Part shown: positions 43,030 through 52,032 of the stretch, in pieces | How positions within the stretch are numbered: position 1 is the stretch's first letter | Layout: every line of letters begins with the position of its first letter | The notes under the pieces: generated by a model | Told to the model about the DNA's origin: nothing | Seen by the model: the letters and a program-made list of their open reading frames with translations, nothing else | Database searches by the model: none | Program-made: the position numbers and the translations under genes | Source: Salibacter halophilus | Lineage (GTDB): Bacteria > Bacteroidota > Bacteroidia > Flavobacteriales_G > Salibacteraceae | Direction: 5' to 3' | Assembly (NCBI RefSeq): GCF_008806325.1 | Contig: NZ_WACR01000008.1 | Location: 1 to 64,000, forward strand | DNA: 64,000 bases

Positions 43030-43940
43030 TCATTTGTCATTTTAAAGTGCTCAGCGTGAATTATTTCGTTTGTGTTGACTTCAGTTAGATAAACAACAAC
43101 CTCCATGTTATTGGCGGTCCATTCTTCTAGTACATTAGTGCGAAGCTCGTCTTCTGGTGCTTCAACTGTGAACTGAGCTCCAGCCTGTGGGTCAGTGAAA
43201 ATTGTACGACCAGATCCATTTCCTGGAAAACCGAGCCTTAAAATATGGTTGTGCTCGTAGTTAGGAACTTTAGATGGCGTTTTACGATTATCGATTTGAG
43301 GGCCAATAATCCCGTTTTCGAGTAAAAATGCGTGAAGTCTAACCTCTCCGCTAATTGACTGTAAAACTTCTATAGTGGGAATAAGACGAAGGATTCTACT
43401 CTCAGTATTGTAAATGCTTTGAACTTTCATTTCAAACCTTGGCTCAATGAATGATTGATCCTGAACCATTTGGTCGATTGTGTTTTCCCATTGCGGAATT
43501 CCGGTTATTGGGTCATCATCATTGAAGTAATCAGCACGATTGATTAATCCGCTAGGGAAAAAACTCATTTGAAACTTATTGCGTAAAAACTCACCGGTTT
43601 CAGTTCTGAGGTCTAGTGTGAATTCATCATCGGGTTCACTGAAGTTTCCTGAATTGTGAATTGCCACAGCGATAACTAAATTAGGGTATTCAGATTTGAG
43701 AGTGTCAGCTATGTCTGTTGCTTTGGGGCAATTAGGACATTTCATTCCAGTGAAGTCCTCAATAATAATACGTCTTGAGTTTTGGATAGTGGTATCGGAG
43801 TAAACTGTATCATTGAATCTGATGTCACCCGTTTCAGAGATGAAAGCATCGAGATGCTGATAAGGGTCATCTACTTTGTCGCAACTGTTAAGTGCAACAG
43901 TCAGAACCAAAATTAAGGGTAAATAAAGTTTCTTCATCAT
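43026..43940 (-). CDS. Omp28-related lipoprotein with CPNC motif
   Basis: A lipid-anchored protein (lipobox VALNSC, residue 20) with an Omp28-like thioredoxin-fold domain. IEDFTGMKCPNCPKA at residues 61-74 has the CXXC pair where thioredoxins carry their active site. A beta-rich second half follows. By family it is an outer-membrane lipoprotein; disulfide chemistry is inferred from the CXXC. It lies between the DUF6029 gene (3 bases away) and the barrel gene (4-base overlap), in one minus-strand operon that probably starts with the TlpA gene. Confidence 0.85.
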   Translation of the reverse strand: MMKKLYLPLILVLTVALNSCDKVDDPYQHLDAFISETGDIRFNDTVYSDTTIQNSRRIIIEDFTGMKCPNCPKATDIADTLKSEYPNLVIAVAIHNSGNFSEPDDEFTLDLRTETGEFLRNKFQMSFFPSGLINRADYFNDDDPITGIPQWENTIDQMVQDQSFIEPRFEMKVQSIYNTESRILRLIPTIEVLQSISGEVRLHAFLLENGIIGPQIDNRKTPSKVPNYEHNHILRLGFPGNGSGRTIFTDPQAGAQFTVEAPEDELRTNVLEEWTANNMEVVVYLTEVNTNEIIHAEHFKMTNE

Positions 43941-43943
43941 AAC

Positions 43944-45623
43944 TTAGAATGTTGTTGTTACACTTAATGTAGCTCCGTTTGATGCGGGTACTGTTCGGCA
44001 AACACCACCTACACAAAAAATTCCTTCTCGTTGTCTTCCGTAACCCAATGTAATGCGTGTTGGTCCTTGAATATATCCTACATTTACGTTAGGATAATGA
44101 AGTCGTTTCTCTTTATCGCTATTTCCGTAGTTGTATTGATCCATAACTGAAACGAACCAATGTGGAGATCGAGTATACTCGATTACAACTGTTGCCCAGT
44201 CACCTTTATCCTGCTCAGTAAAGAGACCTTGCAATTCTGTTCTAATCGCATTTTTTGTGTTGATTTTATAGAGACCTTCTATAACTCCAACATTAGCAAT
44301 TACATTTGGTACTCCAGGCTTTCCTTCAATTATTTCCTGATTGTAAACCAAATGTTGATAGGTCACTTTCGTTTTCCACTTTTTGTTCAACTTACGTGAT
44401 ACTTCAATATTAAAGTCTCCGTAATATTGATCAAGGTCGCCATTTTCATCAGTTCCCGGTTTAAAGAGGTTGTAGCGGTGCCCTGTTCTTTGTCCTTGCA
44501 AATCTGGATCTACATCCTCAACAGGGGTTCTTTCCACAGCTGTGGCAATTGAGTAGTTCACATTGATAGACGTACCATGTTTACCTCCGTACCAGGTTCC
44601 GCGTTTGAGGCGACCAACGATATCTGCCTGGAATGCCATTTCACCATTTGGCTGTGTGGCATAAGGGTAGAGAGTTGCCATAAGGTTGTAAGTGTGTTGT
44701 TTGGTCAGAGCCGGTATGTAGTTGATGAACAAATCCTGAAACTGAGAGGAGTTGTTGCGATCTGACCGAAAAAACATATTGTCTAATGTGTGTGCACTCA
44801 AATTGATTCCCAATCCTTTTCTCGCGTAAGATGCCGAAACAGATAACATTTCTCCGCTTTGGTATATGTATCCGTTATCAGCATTGGGATCATTGAACTT
44901 ATAAGTGTATTCCCCGCTAAGTGATAGCGTTTTGTGTTGAAGTAGGAATCGGCCACCGTAAGCTAATGTGTTTTCTGGTAATGTGAGATTAATGTTGTTA
45001 TCTTCCTGGTATTTACTCACAACGCTACCTCCAAGAGTAATGCGAGTTGGTCCGTTCAGGGCTGATCCTAAAAGTTCATTCAAATTTACTTCGGCATCAC
45101 CAGCTCTAACAATTCCGGGCCCTTTATCGAAATACCAGCGTTGCTTCCCTATGAGAGCAGTCAAATAAACACCATTTGTGTTGTACTTCATTCGGGCTCC
45201 ATCAAATGCGTTATCTAAACCAAGAGATCTTTCTTCGTAGGCTCTCAGGATTTGACCATTACCAAATTGCTCGTAAAAGTTACCGATAGTTACATCGAGA
45301 TCACCAACGGTATAGCCGGCATACCGATATGTTAAGCCGCTACCTTCATAGAGCGGACTAAAGCCTAAAAGGACGTTTTGGTATGTTTCATAACGAACGC
45401 CTGCCCTAAAATCACCTCGTGTGTAATTGATATTACTAAACCCATTAAAAAGGATTTTTTCAGGAACTCTTGGAGTACCAATATCGGGGTCGTAAGAATA
45501 GTACTGTCCTATTCCTTCAAAGTTACCTGTAATTCTGCCTAAGTCTTCCTGCTTATTGAGCTGGGCGTTGGCCAGAACCGGAAACAGAATAACAACCGCG
45601 AGCAATTTGAATGGGGCTTTCAT
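43944..45623 (-). CDS. DUF6029 family outer-membrane protein
   Basis: A 559-residue predicted porin with a signal peptide ending LANAQ. GRITGNFEGIGQYYSYD near the start and GDLDVTIGNFYEQFGNG (about 107-123) are the DUF6029 pattern. Strong alternating strands continue to the end, which is TTF. Its gene follows the TlpA gene and precedes the Omp28-like gene, and in Bacteroidota these three are often together. That suggests a complex in which the barrel handles a thiol-containing or redox-active cargo; this is inference. It carries a GGTCAGAGCC word at 44703-44712 and a near-copy facing it at 44758-44767. Confidence 0.85.
   Translation of the reverse strand: MKAPFKLLAVVILFPVLANAQLNKQEDLGRITGNFEGIGQYYSYDPDIGTPRVPEKILFNGFSNINYTRGDFRAGVRYETYQNVLLGFSPLYEGSGLTYRYAGYTVGDLDVTIGNFYEQFGNGQILRAYEERSLGLDNAFDGARMKYNTNGVYLTALIGKQRWYFDKGPGIVRAGDAEVNLNELLGSALNGPTRITLGGSVVSKYQEDNNINLTLPENTLAYGGRFLLQHKTLSLSGEYTYKFNDPNADNGYIYQSGEMLSVSASYARKGLGINLSAHTLDNMFFRSDRNNSSQFQDLFINYIPALTKQHTYNLMATLYPYATQPNGEMAFQADIVGRLKRGTWYGGKHGTSINVNYSIATAVERTPVEDVDPDLQGQRTGHRYNLFKPGTDENGDLDQYYGDFNIEVSRKLNKKWKTKVTYQHLVYNQEIIEGKPGVPNVIANVGVIEGLYKINTKNAIRTELQGLFTEQDKGDWATVVIEYTRSPHWFVSVMDQYNYGNSDKEKRLHYPNVNVGYIQGPTRITLGYGRQREGIFCVGGVCRTVPASNGATLSVTTTF
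44703..44712 (+). repeat. Dispersed word GGTCAGAGCC
   Basis: In the DUF6029 gene; coding strand reads A-L-T. A 9/10 copy (44758-44767) faces it. Confidence 0.85.
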
Positions 45624-45649
45624 AACGGAGTATTTTTGGGATGTTAGAC

Positions 45650-46168
45650 TTAATGATCTAATTCTTTACCGTTAGAAAGAGCCTGGACTAACCTAAAGAG
45701 TTCTTCTTCATCTCCAGGTTGGTAAGAGTTATGGTGCCAAACAATTTTACCATCACCATCGATTAAAAATGTGTGAGGAACGTTGTTGACATTCATAGCT
45801 CGTTTAAAATCTCCATTTGGGTCGAGTAGTACATCGTACTCCCAACCTTGTCCATAGACATAAGTAGGGACTTTATTGATGTTTCTGGCATCATCAATAG
45901 ATACTGCAACAAGTTTAACGCCTGTTTCAGCCTGCCAGTCAGGATACATGTCTCTGATTGTATTCAGCTCTCTTTTGCAAGGACTACACCATGTTGCCCA
46001 AAAGGATATGATAATTGGATCACCCCCATTCTGAATCACATCAGCTGTGTTGATGTTTTCGAAGTCGAGGTTTTTGATTTTGACAGAAGGCACCTGACGT
46101 CCTTTAATTTGAGCAAAGGAAAACGTTACAAAGAGTAGAAATGCTGCGAGAGAAAGTACTTTTTTCAT
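45650..46168 (-). CDS. TlpA-type thiol-disulfide oxidoreductase
   Basis: A secreted thioredoxin-like protein, 172 residues, signal peptide ending FSFAQ. The active site is WATWCSPCKREL (Cys 61 and 64), and the cis-Pro loop lies in NNVPHTFLIDG. It would act as reductant or oxidant in the periplasm. It is the first gene of the minus-strand run TlpA-DUF6029-Omp28-barrel. The Cys pair is complete, unlike degenerate family members. Confidence 0.92.
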   Translation of the reverse strand: MKKVLSLAAFLLFVTFSFAQIKGRQVPSVKIKNLDFENINTADVIQNGGDPIIISFWATWCSPCKRELNTIRDMYPDWQAETGVKLVAVSIDDARNINKVPTYVYGQGWEYDVLLDPNGDFKRAMNVNNVPHTFLIDGDGKIVWHHNSYQPGDEEELFRLVQALSNGKELDH

Positions 46169-46180
46169 AACCTGGTAGAT

Positions 46181-46215
46181 TTAAATAAAAACTGCCCGAA
46201 AAAGATCGGGCAGTT
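46181..46215 (-). terminator. Terminator of the first Omp28/T9SS gene
   Basis: A perfect 10-bp stem AACTGCCCGA / TCGGGCAGTT with a 6-base loop; the A-rich flank gives the T run on the minus strand. It separates the T9SS gene from the TlpA operon. Confidence 0.9.
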
Positions 46216-46246
46216 CATTATAAATAAGGCTGTAAATTTAGAAAAT

Positions 46247-46500
46247 TTATTCAATAACTAATGGTTTTACAGTTCTTGCCCCATCATTTGAAGTTATTGA
46301 TACATAATACATGCCACTATTCAAATCAGCAGTTTGAAGTTGAACAAGGTTGTTACCCTGTTGAACAGAAACACGTGGCATATTCATTACTTGCTTACCT
46401 GTAACATCGTAAACAGCAACATTGAATTCATCACTTTCAGAAGCAACGATATTCAACTTGGCGTTACCGTTTGTAGGATTAGGGTAGAGGTTAAATGAAT
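46247..46500 (-). repeat. T9SS sorting-tail repeat, copy 1
   Basis: The DNA for the last ~84 residues is nearly the same as at 49127-49380, by eye about 85% identical bases, while the rest of the two genes has diverged. Confidence 0.8.
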
Positions 46501-48166
46501 TTGATTTCTCTAATTTATTTTCAACTGAAGATGGACCGTTTGTACTTACTTTTCTTTTATTAGCGTTAACTATTCTACCAGTTGAAGATTCGATGATCAT
46601 TCCCACAGCAGTAAGCTTTGAAGGATCGTCAATGTTAACTGCAATAGGTTCTTCAAATTCATGAACATTGTAATCATTTGCAGTAATAGGTGAAGAAATG
46701 CTTCCTGCTTCTCCATTGTAACCACCCATTAACATACGGCCAACGTGATTATAGGTCATATCAGCTGCTGGTACAGGATCTGGTTTATTTTCGTAACCGC
46801 CCATAGCTCCATTAGCTCCACCTGCATAATAATTTACCTGAGCATAGCCACTAGTCGTTCCAGTGACTTCGTCTTCCATGATAACTACTGCATATCGATA
46901 TTCATCAGATAAATTCGCAGCAAACTGAGAAACTAAAATCACTTTAATATTCGAGTCCGTAGTGATATATGCATCAGCAATATCCATTTCAGCAAGTGCT
47001 AACCTATCCATAAATTGGTTGTAAGCAGACTCCATGTTATTTTGACTCACACCTGCTCCAAGAATTGAGCGATTAATGTGCATGCCAGGGAATCCAGTGA
47101 AAGCCGATCCATTATCGTATTCTGTTACTACCATTGGGTCATTATTGTGAACTGCAATTCCAATAAAGCCCTGATCAGCATAGTTGTCATACATATAGTT
47201 CATAGCTATTTCACCTCTAGGACACCATCCACACCATGTGCCAGTTCCTTCTTCGATAACTACAGTATTGTCAGATTCAAACATGAGTCCAAAAACAGCA
47301 GAACCTGTAATCTCATTATTAGTATTGTCTGCATCATTGGCAACTGAAATTGATACATCAATGTTGTATGTTTCTCCTCCTGTTATGCTTAACTGATCTG
47401 AATGAGTGAAATCATACTCCTGATATGAAGCAATTGACAATCCTGTAATGTTATCAGTGTATGAGTTTGTTCCGTCTGTCCAGGTAACGTCAACAGAGTT
47501 GATTGTAGAGGATCCATTATTTTTGATCGTTCCGGAAATATCAACAACATCACCATCTACACCTCTATCATTAATGTCAACAGACTCCAAAGAAACCTCT
47601 ACTGGAGCCAATGTTTTTACAGAGATGTCATCAATGTTAAGCCTATACTGATCAGTAACATTATGGTGTCTAAATGCAACATAAATATTTTGACCAGCAA
47701 ATGATGAAACATCAAGTGATCTAACCAAATATTCATCGTTGGAAGTACCTACAACCTCATTGAATGTTGTTGAAGATGCTGTAAAGTCATTGGTTGAGTT
47801 TCCTGTAGCAACATAAACAGTGTAGTTTTCATCAGCCCAGTTTTGATCCTGCCCTTTAACCAACCAGGAAAGAGAGATTGTGCCAGAAGCATTACTCAAA
47901 TCAATTGCTGGAGTTATTAACCAGTTATCTGGTGTAAGTGGGCCTGTCCCACTTTGCCATGATTCAGAAGTAGCGACATTGCCTTGTCCGTCACCATAAT
48001 CAGTGGTTAGCCAGTTATTACCGTCACCATCAGCATCGACAGAATTCATATTCGTTGGAATAGTATTATTTGAAGCTGATGAAAAATCTTCAAAATAGTG
48101 CGTAGTTTGACTTTGAGCAAATGAAAAGGCTCCAAGAAAAGCACCAAAAAGTAATAATTTCTTCAT
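46247..48166 (-). CDS. T9SS type A cargo with cleaved-adhesin and Omp28-like thioredoxin domains
   Basis: A 639-residue surface or secreted protein. After a signal peptide ending SFAQSQ, residues 20 to about 190 form a cleaved-adhesin (jelly-roll) domain with GTGPLTPDNWLITPAIDLS. A short CARDB-like module follows (about 190-290). The Omp28-like domain with GTGTWCGWCPRGE lies at about 308-320, with a complete CXXC. The end is the sorting domain NLYPNPTNGNAKL through NDGARTVKPLVIE. The paralogue at 49127-51220 has the same tail and same layout. No motif copies of the dispersed word are here. Confidence 0.9.
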   Translation of the reverse strand: MKKLLLFGAFLGAFSFAQSQTTHYFEDFSSASNNTIPTNMNSVDADGDGNNWLTTDYGDGQGNVATSESWQSGTGPLTPDNWLITPAIDLSNASGTISLSWLVKGQDQNWADENYTVYVATGNSTNDFTASSTTFNEVVGTSNDEYLVRSLDVSSFAGQNIYVAFRHHNVTDQYRLNIDDISVKTLAPVEVSLESVDINDRGVDGDVVDISGTIKNNGSSTINSVDVTWTDGTNSYTDNITGLSIASYQEYDFTHSDQLSITGGETYNIDVSISVANDADNTNNEITGSAVFGLMFESDNTVVIEEGTGTWCGWCPRGEIAMNYMYDNYADQGFIGIAVHNNDPMVVTEYDNGSAFTGFPGMHINRSILGAGVSQNNMESAYNQFMDRLALAEMDIADAYITTDSNIKVILVSQFAANLSDEYRYAVVIMEDEVTGTTSGYAQVNYYAGGANGAMGGYENKPDPVPAADMTYNHVGRMLMGGYNGEAGSISSPITANDYNVHEFEEPIAVNIDDPSKLTAVGMIIESSTGRIVNANKRKVSTNGPSSVENKLEKSNSFNLYPNPTNGNAKLNIVASESDEFNVAVYDVTGKQVMNMPRVSVQQGNNLVQLQTADLNSGMYYVSITSNDGARTVKPLVIE

Positions 48167-48279
48167 ACGTTTGGGTTTAAATAATTAATAATGTGCTAAG
48201 ATAAAGTTATTTTAACTAAAACAATGGATTGTTTTAAAAAATGATTTTTGAGAGATTTAATCTATAAAATTCTTTGATC

Positions 48280-48981
48280 ATGAAAAATTTGGTTTTGTTT
48301 TTAGTTGCTTTAGTTTTTGTGAATATTTCAGTTGCTCAGTTGACATTTTCTTCGAAGAAGGTATCTCTTCAAATGGAGCCAGGTGAAGATAACAAGGCAA
48401 CAATTGAGATTTTCAATAATACAAATTACGATATTGATCTTGAATGGGAGTTAGTATCTAATGATTTGAATGAGAACTGGTCAATTCAATTTTGTGAATG
48501 TAACACGTGTTATACTAATGACTTTGCCCCTATTGACCAGGTTACTCAGGGTGGAATGTCTTGCCCAACAATGAGCTCAGGAGGGCCTAATGCTGCATGG
48601 TATTTGATAGTTGATCCTGGTTCTGAACCGCAAACATATGCAGAATGGAAAATTGTAGTTGAAAATATTACTGATAGACTTTATGATACACTAACATTTG
48701 CTGCTGAACCTACAAATAGCATAAATACTGTTTCAAGGACAGGTGAAATTTCTGTTTACCCTAATCCAGCATCAGATATTGTAAACGTCAAACTATTAAA
48801 TTCAAAATACGAATCGCTTGATTTCACTTTGATGAATGTTGTTGGTAAACAAGTATTGTCTGGCCGCTTAAATACTGGCCAATCTGAAATCCCTACAAGT
48901 GATCTAAACAGTGGAATTTATTTTTTGAATATTAAATCTAATGGTTCCGTTATTTTTAATGAAAAACTTATCGTTAATTAA
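48280..48981 (+). CDS. Small T9SS type A cargo protein with paired cysteines, copy 1
   Basis: A 233-residue protein (start ATG 48280; TTG two codons earlier also in frame) with a signal peptide ending ISVAQ, a small beta domain of about 130 residues and a type A sorting tail starting SVYPNPASD. The domain has NWSIQFCECNTCYTNDF, with Cys pairs conserved in the paralogue at 51311, and an extra SCPTMS. It is divergent from the Omp28/T9SS gene with a 113-base gap. I recognise no named family for the domain. Function unknown. Confidence 0.85.
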   Translation: MKNLVLFLVALVFVNISVAQLTFSSKKVSLQMEPGEDNKATIEIFNNTNYDIDLEWELVSNDLNENWSIQFCECNTCYTNDFAPIDQVTQGGMSCPTMSSGGPNAAWYLIVDPGSEPQTYAEWKIVVENITDRLYDTLTFAAEPTNSINTVSRTGEISVYPNPASDIVNVKLLNSKYESLDFTLMNVVGKQVLSGRLNTGQSEIPTSDLNSGIYFLNIKSNGSVIFNEKLIVN

Positions 48982-49003
48982 AGTCTGAATATATTACACA
49001 TAC

Positions 49004-49040
49004 AAAAGCCAGTGATTATGATTGATCATTGGCTTTTTTT
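49004..49040 (+). terminator. Terminator after the first small T9SS cargo gene
   Basis: AAAAGCCAGTGAT pairs with ATCATTGGCTTTT (one wobble) around 7 bases, followed by a run of T. Confidence 0.88.
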
Positions 49041-49063
49041 GTTGAAGTGAGCTATTGTTAATA

Positions 49064-49093
49064 GCAAAAAAAGGGTCGCGTTTAGCGACCCTT
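49064..49093 (-). terminator. Terminator after the second Omp28/T9SS gene
   Basis: Stem GGGTCGC / GCGACCC with a 5-base loop; seven A on the left make the T run for the minus strand. Confidence 0.88.
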
Positions 49094-49126
49094 AGACCAA
49101 ATTTCAATGGTTTTTGTACTACCTAC

Positions 49127-49380
49127 CTACTTAACAACAAGTTTCTTTGTGATAGATTGACCATCGTTTGTTGTAATAGCTACATAATACATTCCATGAT
49201 TCAAATTAGCAGTTTGAAGTTGAACGAGGTTTTTTCCTTGTTGAACTGCTACTTGTGGCATATTCATAACTTGTTTACCTGTAACATCATATACTGCAAT
49301 ATTGAACTCATCGCTTTCTGAAGCTGTAATGCTCAATTTAGCATTACCATTTGTAGGGTTAGGGTAAAGGTTGATAGAGT
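49127..49380 (-). repeat. T9SS sorting-tail repeat, copy 2
   Basis: Partner of the repeat at 46247-46500; shared blocks include CAGTTTGAAGTTGAAC on the plus strand of both. Confidence 0.8.
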
Positions 49381-51220
49381 TTGCAGAATAAATTGATGAA
49401 ATTGAAGTCGTGTCACCAGGATTGTCTGGATTATCTGGATTTTCATTTATTTCAGTTCCAATTGCAGCTTGATGAACTTCGTTCGTTGTTGAGTTTTGAA
49501 CCCATGCAATAACATAAAGGCTTTCAAAGTCTTCTACACTGTGCTCAGTTAAATGATTGATCCTGTTTCCTGATTGACCATCAGCTGGTAGTCTGTAATC
49601 ACCTTCAAATACATAGTTTCCAGAAATGTTTTCCTGAGATCCCTGGCTCAATGAAATTGACTGACCATTTTCATCTGGAATCATTTTTTTCATTACCTGG
49701 AAAAACTCAGTCTCACCATTTGTCTTTACATTATCTGTAGTTGTATCTTCAACTATAGCGATGTAAAGATTATTATTACCCAGGTTTGTGAATGATTCAA
49801 CGTCAATGTCGTAATACACTTTCTGAGAGTCGGGAACTAGATCGTATTCTATATCGATAGATACAAAGGATGGAACTGCTCTGGCATCATTGTGAAGCGA
49901 TATATCAAATGCATTTGCGTTTTCATCCCAACCACCATCGATTTCCATTCTTGGAATTGAGTTAATGCTGTAATAGTTGCGTCTGTTTACTGACTCATCT
50001 GTAGCATAAGGGTCTCCTGTTCCAGGGAAGTTTTGTTGATACTTAAGAGCTACAAACTCTCCTTCGTAGTTTGCTAAAGTATTATGGAAGTTTTCATTTC
50101 CTGGACGGCATGGACCACAGGTAGAGCTAGTGAACACTTCGTAAAATGGCATTCTTTGAATTACTGTATCAACTACTTCAACTGTCTTAGTGAGAGTATC
50201 ATTTGAATTGTCACCATCAGTAGATCCATTTGGGTTTGAAACCCATGCTTTAATTGTGTAGGCACCTGTTGAGGATGGGGACCATGTGTTATTGTTGTTA
50301 AAAGCGTCACTGTTAAATGTGTTGATAGTGAGGTTGCTAATTGTGTTCGATTCTACAGAACCGCCATTAATAGTATAATTTATATCGAAGTTGTTCAAAG
50401 TTGCTGATCCCATGTTTCTAACTTCACCATTAATAGAAAATGGAGCATTAGCTGAAGGAAGATAATCATCGATAGTAAGTGAACTCAAAGCAACATCATT
50501 AGCTGGCTGAGTGCCGGGGATAAATGAAACATATCCATTGTCATCCGGAGCAGATCCGTTTTCTGCACTACCGGCATAAGAGTCATATCCAGCAGGCTGA
50601 ATAGCTGTTGAATTGTCTATTTGAATACCAACGCTAAGAGAAGGCCTTCCCGTACAAGTTGATTGTCCCTGAATACATTGCACTCTTTGGTCTACAACGT
50701 AAATCTTGTTTGAAGATTCTTCAAGAACAAAGCTCAAATATACCCATCCGTCTTGAGTGCCTGCAGAATGGGCTGAATTGAACATTATCCAATGTTGACG
50801 ATTAGGAGCACTTCCAAAAGTTTTAGAAACAATATAGTCATTGTTTTCTATTGATAAACCCCATGCACAAACAGAGCTATCTGGAATAGACGCGTCTGGT
50901 AATGAACTGGGAGTAGCTGGAGTTGTAGTTGAAGTGCTAAACGTCAATACTCCTGAAGGGTGAACATTGTAATTTGAAACAGTAGAACCATTAAACGAAA
51001 AGTTGAATGGAATTGATTGTTGACCCGTCCAGGTAGTACTAGGCCCAGTTGAAATAGTATTCCAGCCACCAGGCAGTCCTCCCCCAACAGGGAATTCGTT
51101 GTCGGTGTTTAATCCACCAGGATTCTCTCCGGCCTGATCAAATGGCACAGCATAATATTGCGCTGTAGCTATGCTTGAGCTAAGAAACAATATTAATGAT
51201 AATAGCGTAAGTTTTTTCAT
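49127..51220 (-). CDS. T9SS type A cargo with Omp28-like thioredoxin domain, paralogue 2
   Basis: A 697-residue protein with a signal peptide ending ATAQY. The N-terminal 230 residues are a beta domain with FSFNGSTVSNYNVHPSG, then a CARDB-like module (about 240-350). FTSSTCGPCRPGNENF at about 364-379 is the CXXC site of an Omp28-like domain. The end is NLYPNPTNGNAKL with the same sequence pattern as the first paralogue. The layout is that of 46247-48166 with a different N-terminal domain. It is divergent from the small cargo gene at 51311 (90-base gap). Confidence 0.9.
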   Translation of the reverse strand: MKKLTLLSLILFLSSSIATAQYYAVPFDQAGENPGGLNTDNEFPVGGGLPGGWNTISTGPSTTWTGQQSIPFNFSFNGSTVSNYNVHPSGVLTFSTSTTTPATPSSLPDASIPDSSVCAWGLSIENNDYIVSKTFGSAPNRQHWIMFNSAHSAGTQDGWVYLSFVLEESSNKIYVVDQRVQCIQGQSTCTGRPSLSVGIQIDNSTAIQPAGYDSYAGSAENGSAPDDNGYVSFIPGTQPANDVALSSLTIDDYLPSANAPFSINGEVRNMGSATLNNFDINYTINGGSVESNTISNLTINTFNSDAFNNNNTWSPSSTGAYTIKAWVSNPNGSTDGDNSNDTLTKTVEVVDTVIQRMPFYEVFTSSTCGPCRPGNENFHNTLANYEGEFVALKYQQNFPGTGDPYATDESVNRRNYYSINSIPRMEIDGGWDENANAFDISLHNDARAVPSFVSIDIEYDLVPDSQKVYYDIDVESFTNLGNNNLYIAIVEDTTTDNVKTNGETEFFQVMKKMIPDENGQSISLSQGSQENISGNYVFEGDYRLPADGQSGNRINHLTEHSVEDFESLYVIAWVQNSTTNEVHQAAIGTEINENPDNPDNPGDTTSISSIYSANSINLYPNPTNGNAKLSITASESDEFNIAVYDVTGKQVMNMPQVAVQQGKNLVQLQTANLNHGMYYVAITTNDGQSITKKLVVK

Positions 51221-51270
51221 GATTGTTACTTTTTGATTTGATAATCAATAATTAAGAATTTCAAATATTG

Positions 51271-51278
51271 TACATTTG
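51271..51278 (+). promoter_or_regulatory. -7 box TACATTTG before the second small T9SS cargo gene
   Basis: A match to TAnnTTTG, 32 bases before the ATG at 51311; no good -33 TTG is seen. Confidence 0.45.
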
Positions 51279-51310
51279 TTAGATAAAAGCAACTTTAAAT
51301 ACACATAATG

Positions 51311-52021
51311 ATGATCAAAAAATACATTTCTAAAGCTTTGTTGCTGTTTTTTATTTTTTCGAGTAGTGCATTAACTGCTCAATATCTTGATTTTTCAAGA
51401 GACTCAGCATCTGTTTCCTTGTTCAAAAATATAATGGATACCGCTAAAATTAATGTGGTAAATAATTCAGGCCAGGGTGTTTTGGTTAGCTGGAGAACAA
51501 TCGAAAATAACTTAAATTCTAATTGGGACCTTCAATTCTGTGATTACACTACATGTTACACGAATAATTTTCAGCCATTAATAGAGGATGGAGATACTGC
51601 TACACTTCCAGATGGGTATAACGGAAGCTGGTATTTAGGTGTTGATATTGGAGATCTTGATGGCGCGTTTAGTGTATGGAAAATCGAAGTGAATTTCATC
51701 GATTTTGGCGTTTATGATACTTTAACATGGACAACTGAAGACTTAACAAGCTCAAAAAGTCTCAGTCTAAATTCCCGAAATGTTTCAATCTACCCAAATC
51801 CAGCTAATGATCAGCTCAATCTTGTTTTTGATGATGCTTCTATTAGTGAAGGTATGAATTATGATCTTTACAGTATTGTGGGTAGATCTGTTAAAAATGG
51901 TGTTGTCAATAGAACTAAAACTATAATTGAAACATCTAACCTTCAAAGTGGTGTTTACATTCTTCAGGTCAATTCAGAATCTGGGGAAAGCGTGCTTCAT
52001 GAAAAAATTGTAGTCGAATAA
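51311..52021 (+). CDS. Small T9SS type A cargo protein with paired cysteines, copy 2
   Basis: A 236-residue paralogue of 48280-48981. A signal peptide ends LTAQY; the domain has NWDLQFCDYTTCYTNNF in the same place as copy 1, and WYLGVDIGDL then VWKIEVNF also align with WYLIVDPGSE and EWKIVVEN. The tail starts SIYPNPANDQL. An ATG one codon earlier (51308) is also possible. It sits divergently beside the second Omp28/T9SS gene exactly as copy 1 sits beside the first. Confidence 0.85.
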   Translation: MIKKYISKALLLFFIFSSSALTAQYLDFSRDSASVSLFKNIMDTAKINVVNNSGQGVLVSWRTIENNLNSNWDLQFCDYTTCYTNNFQPLIEDGDTATLPDGYNGSWYLGVDIGDLDGAFSVWKIEVNFIDFGVYDTLTWTTEDLTSSKSLSLNSRNVSIYPNPANDQLNLVFDDASISEGMNYDLYSIVGRSVKNGVVNRTKTIIETSNLQSGVYILQVNSESGESVLHEKIVVE

Positions 52022-52032
52022 GATTTCAAAAA

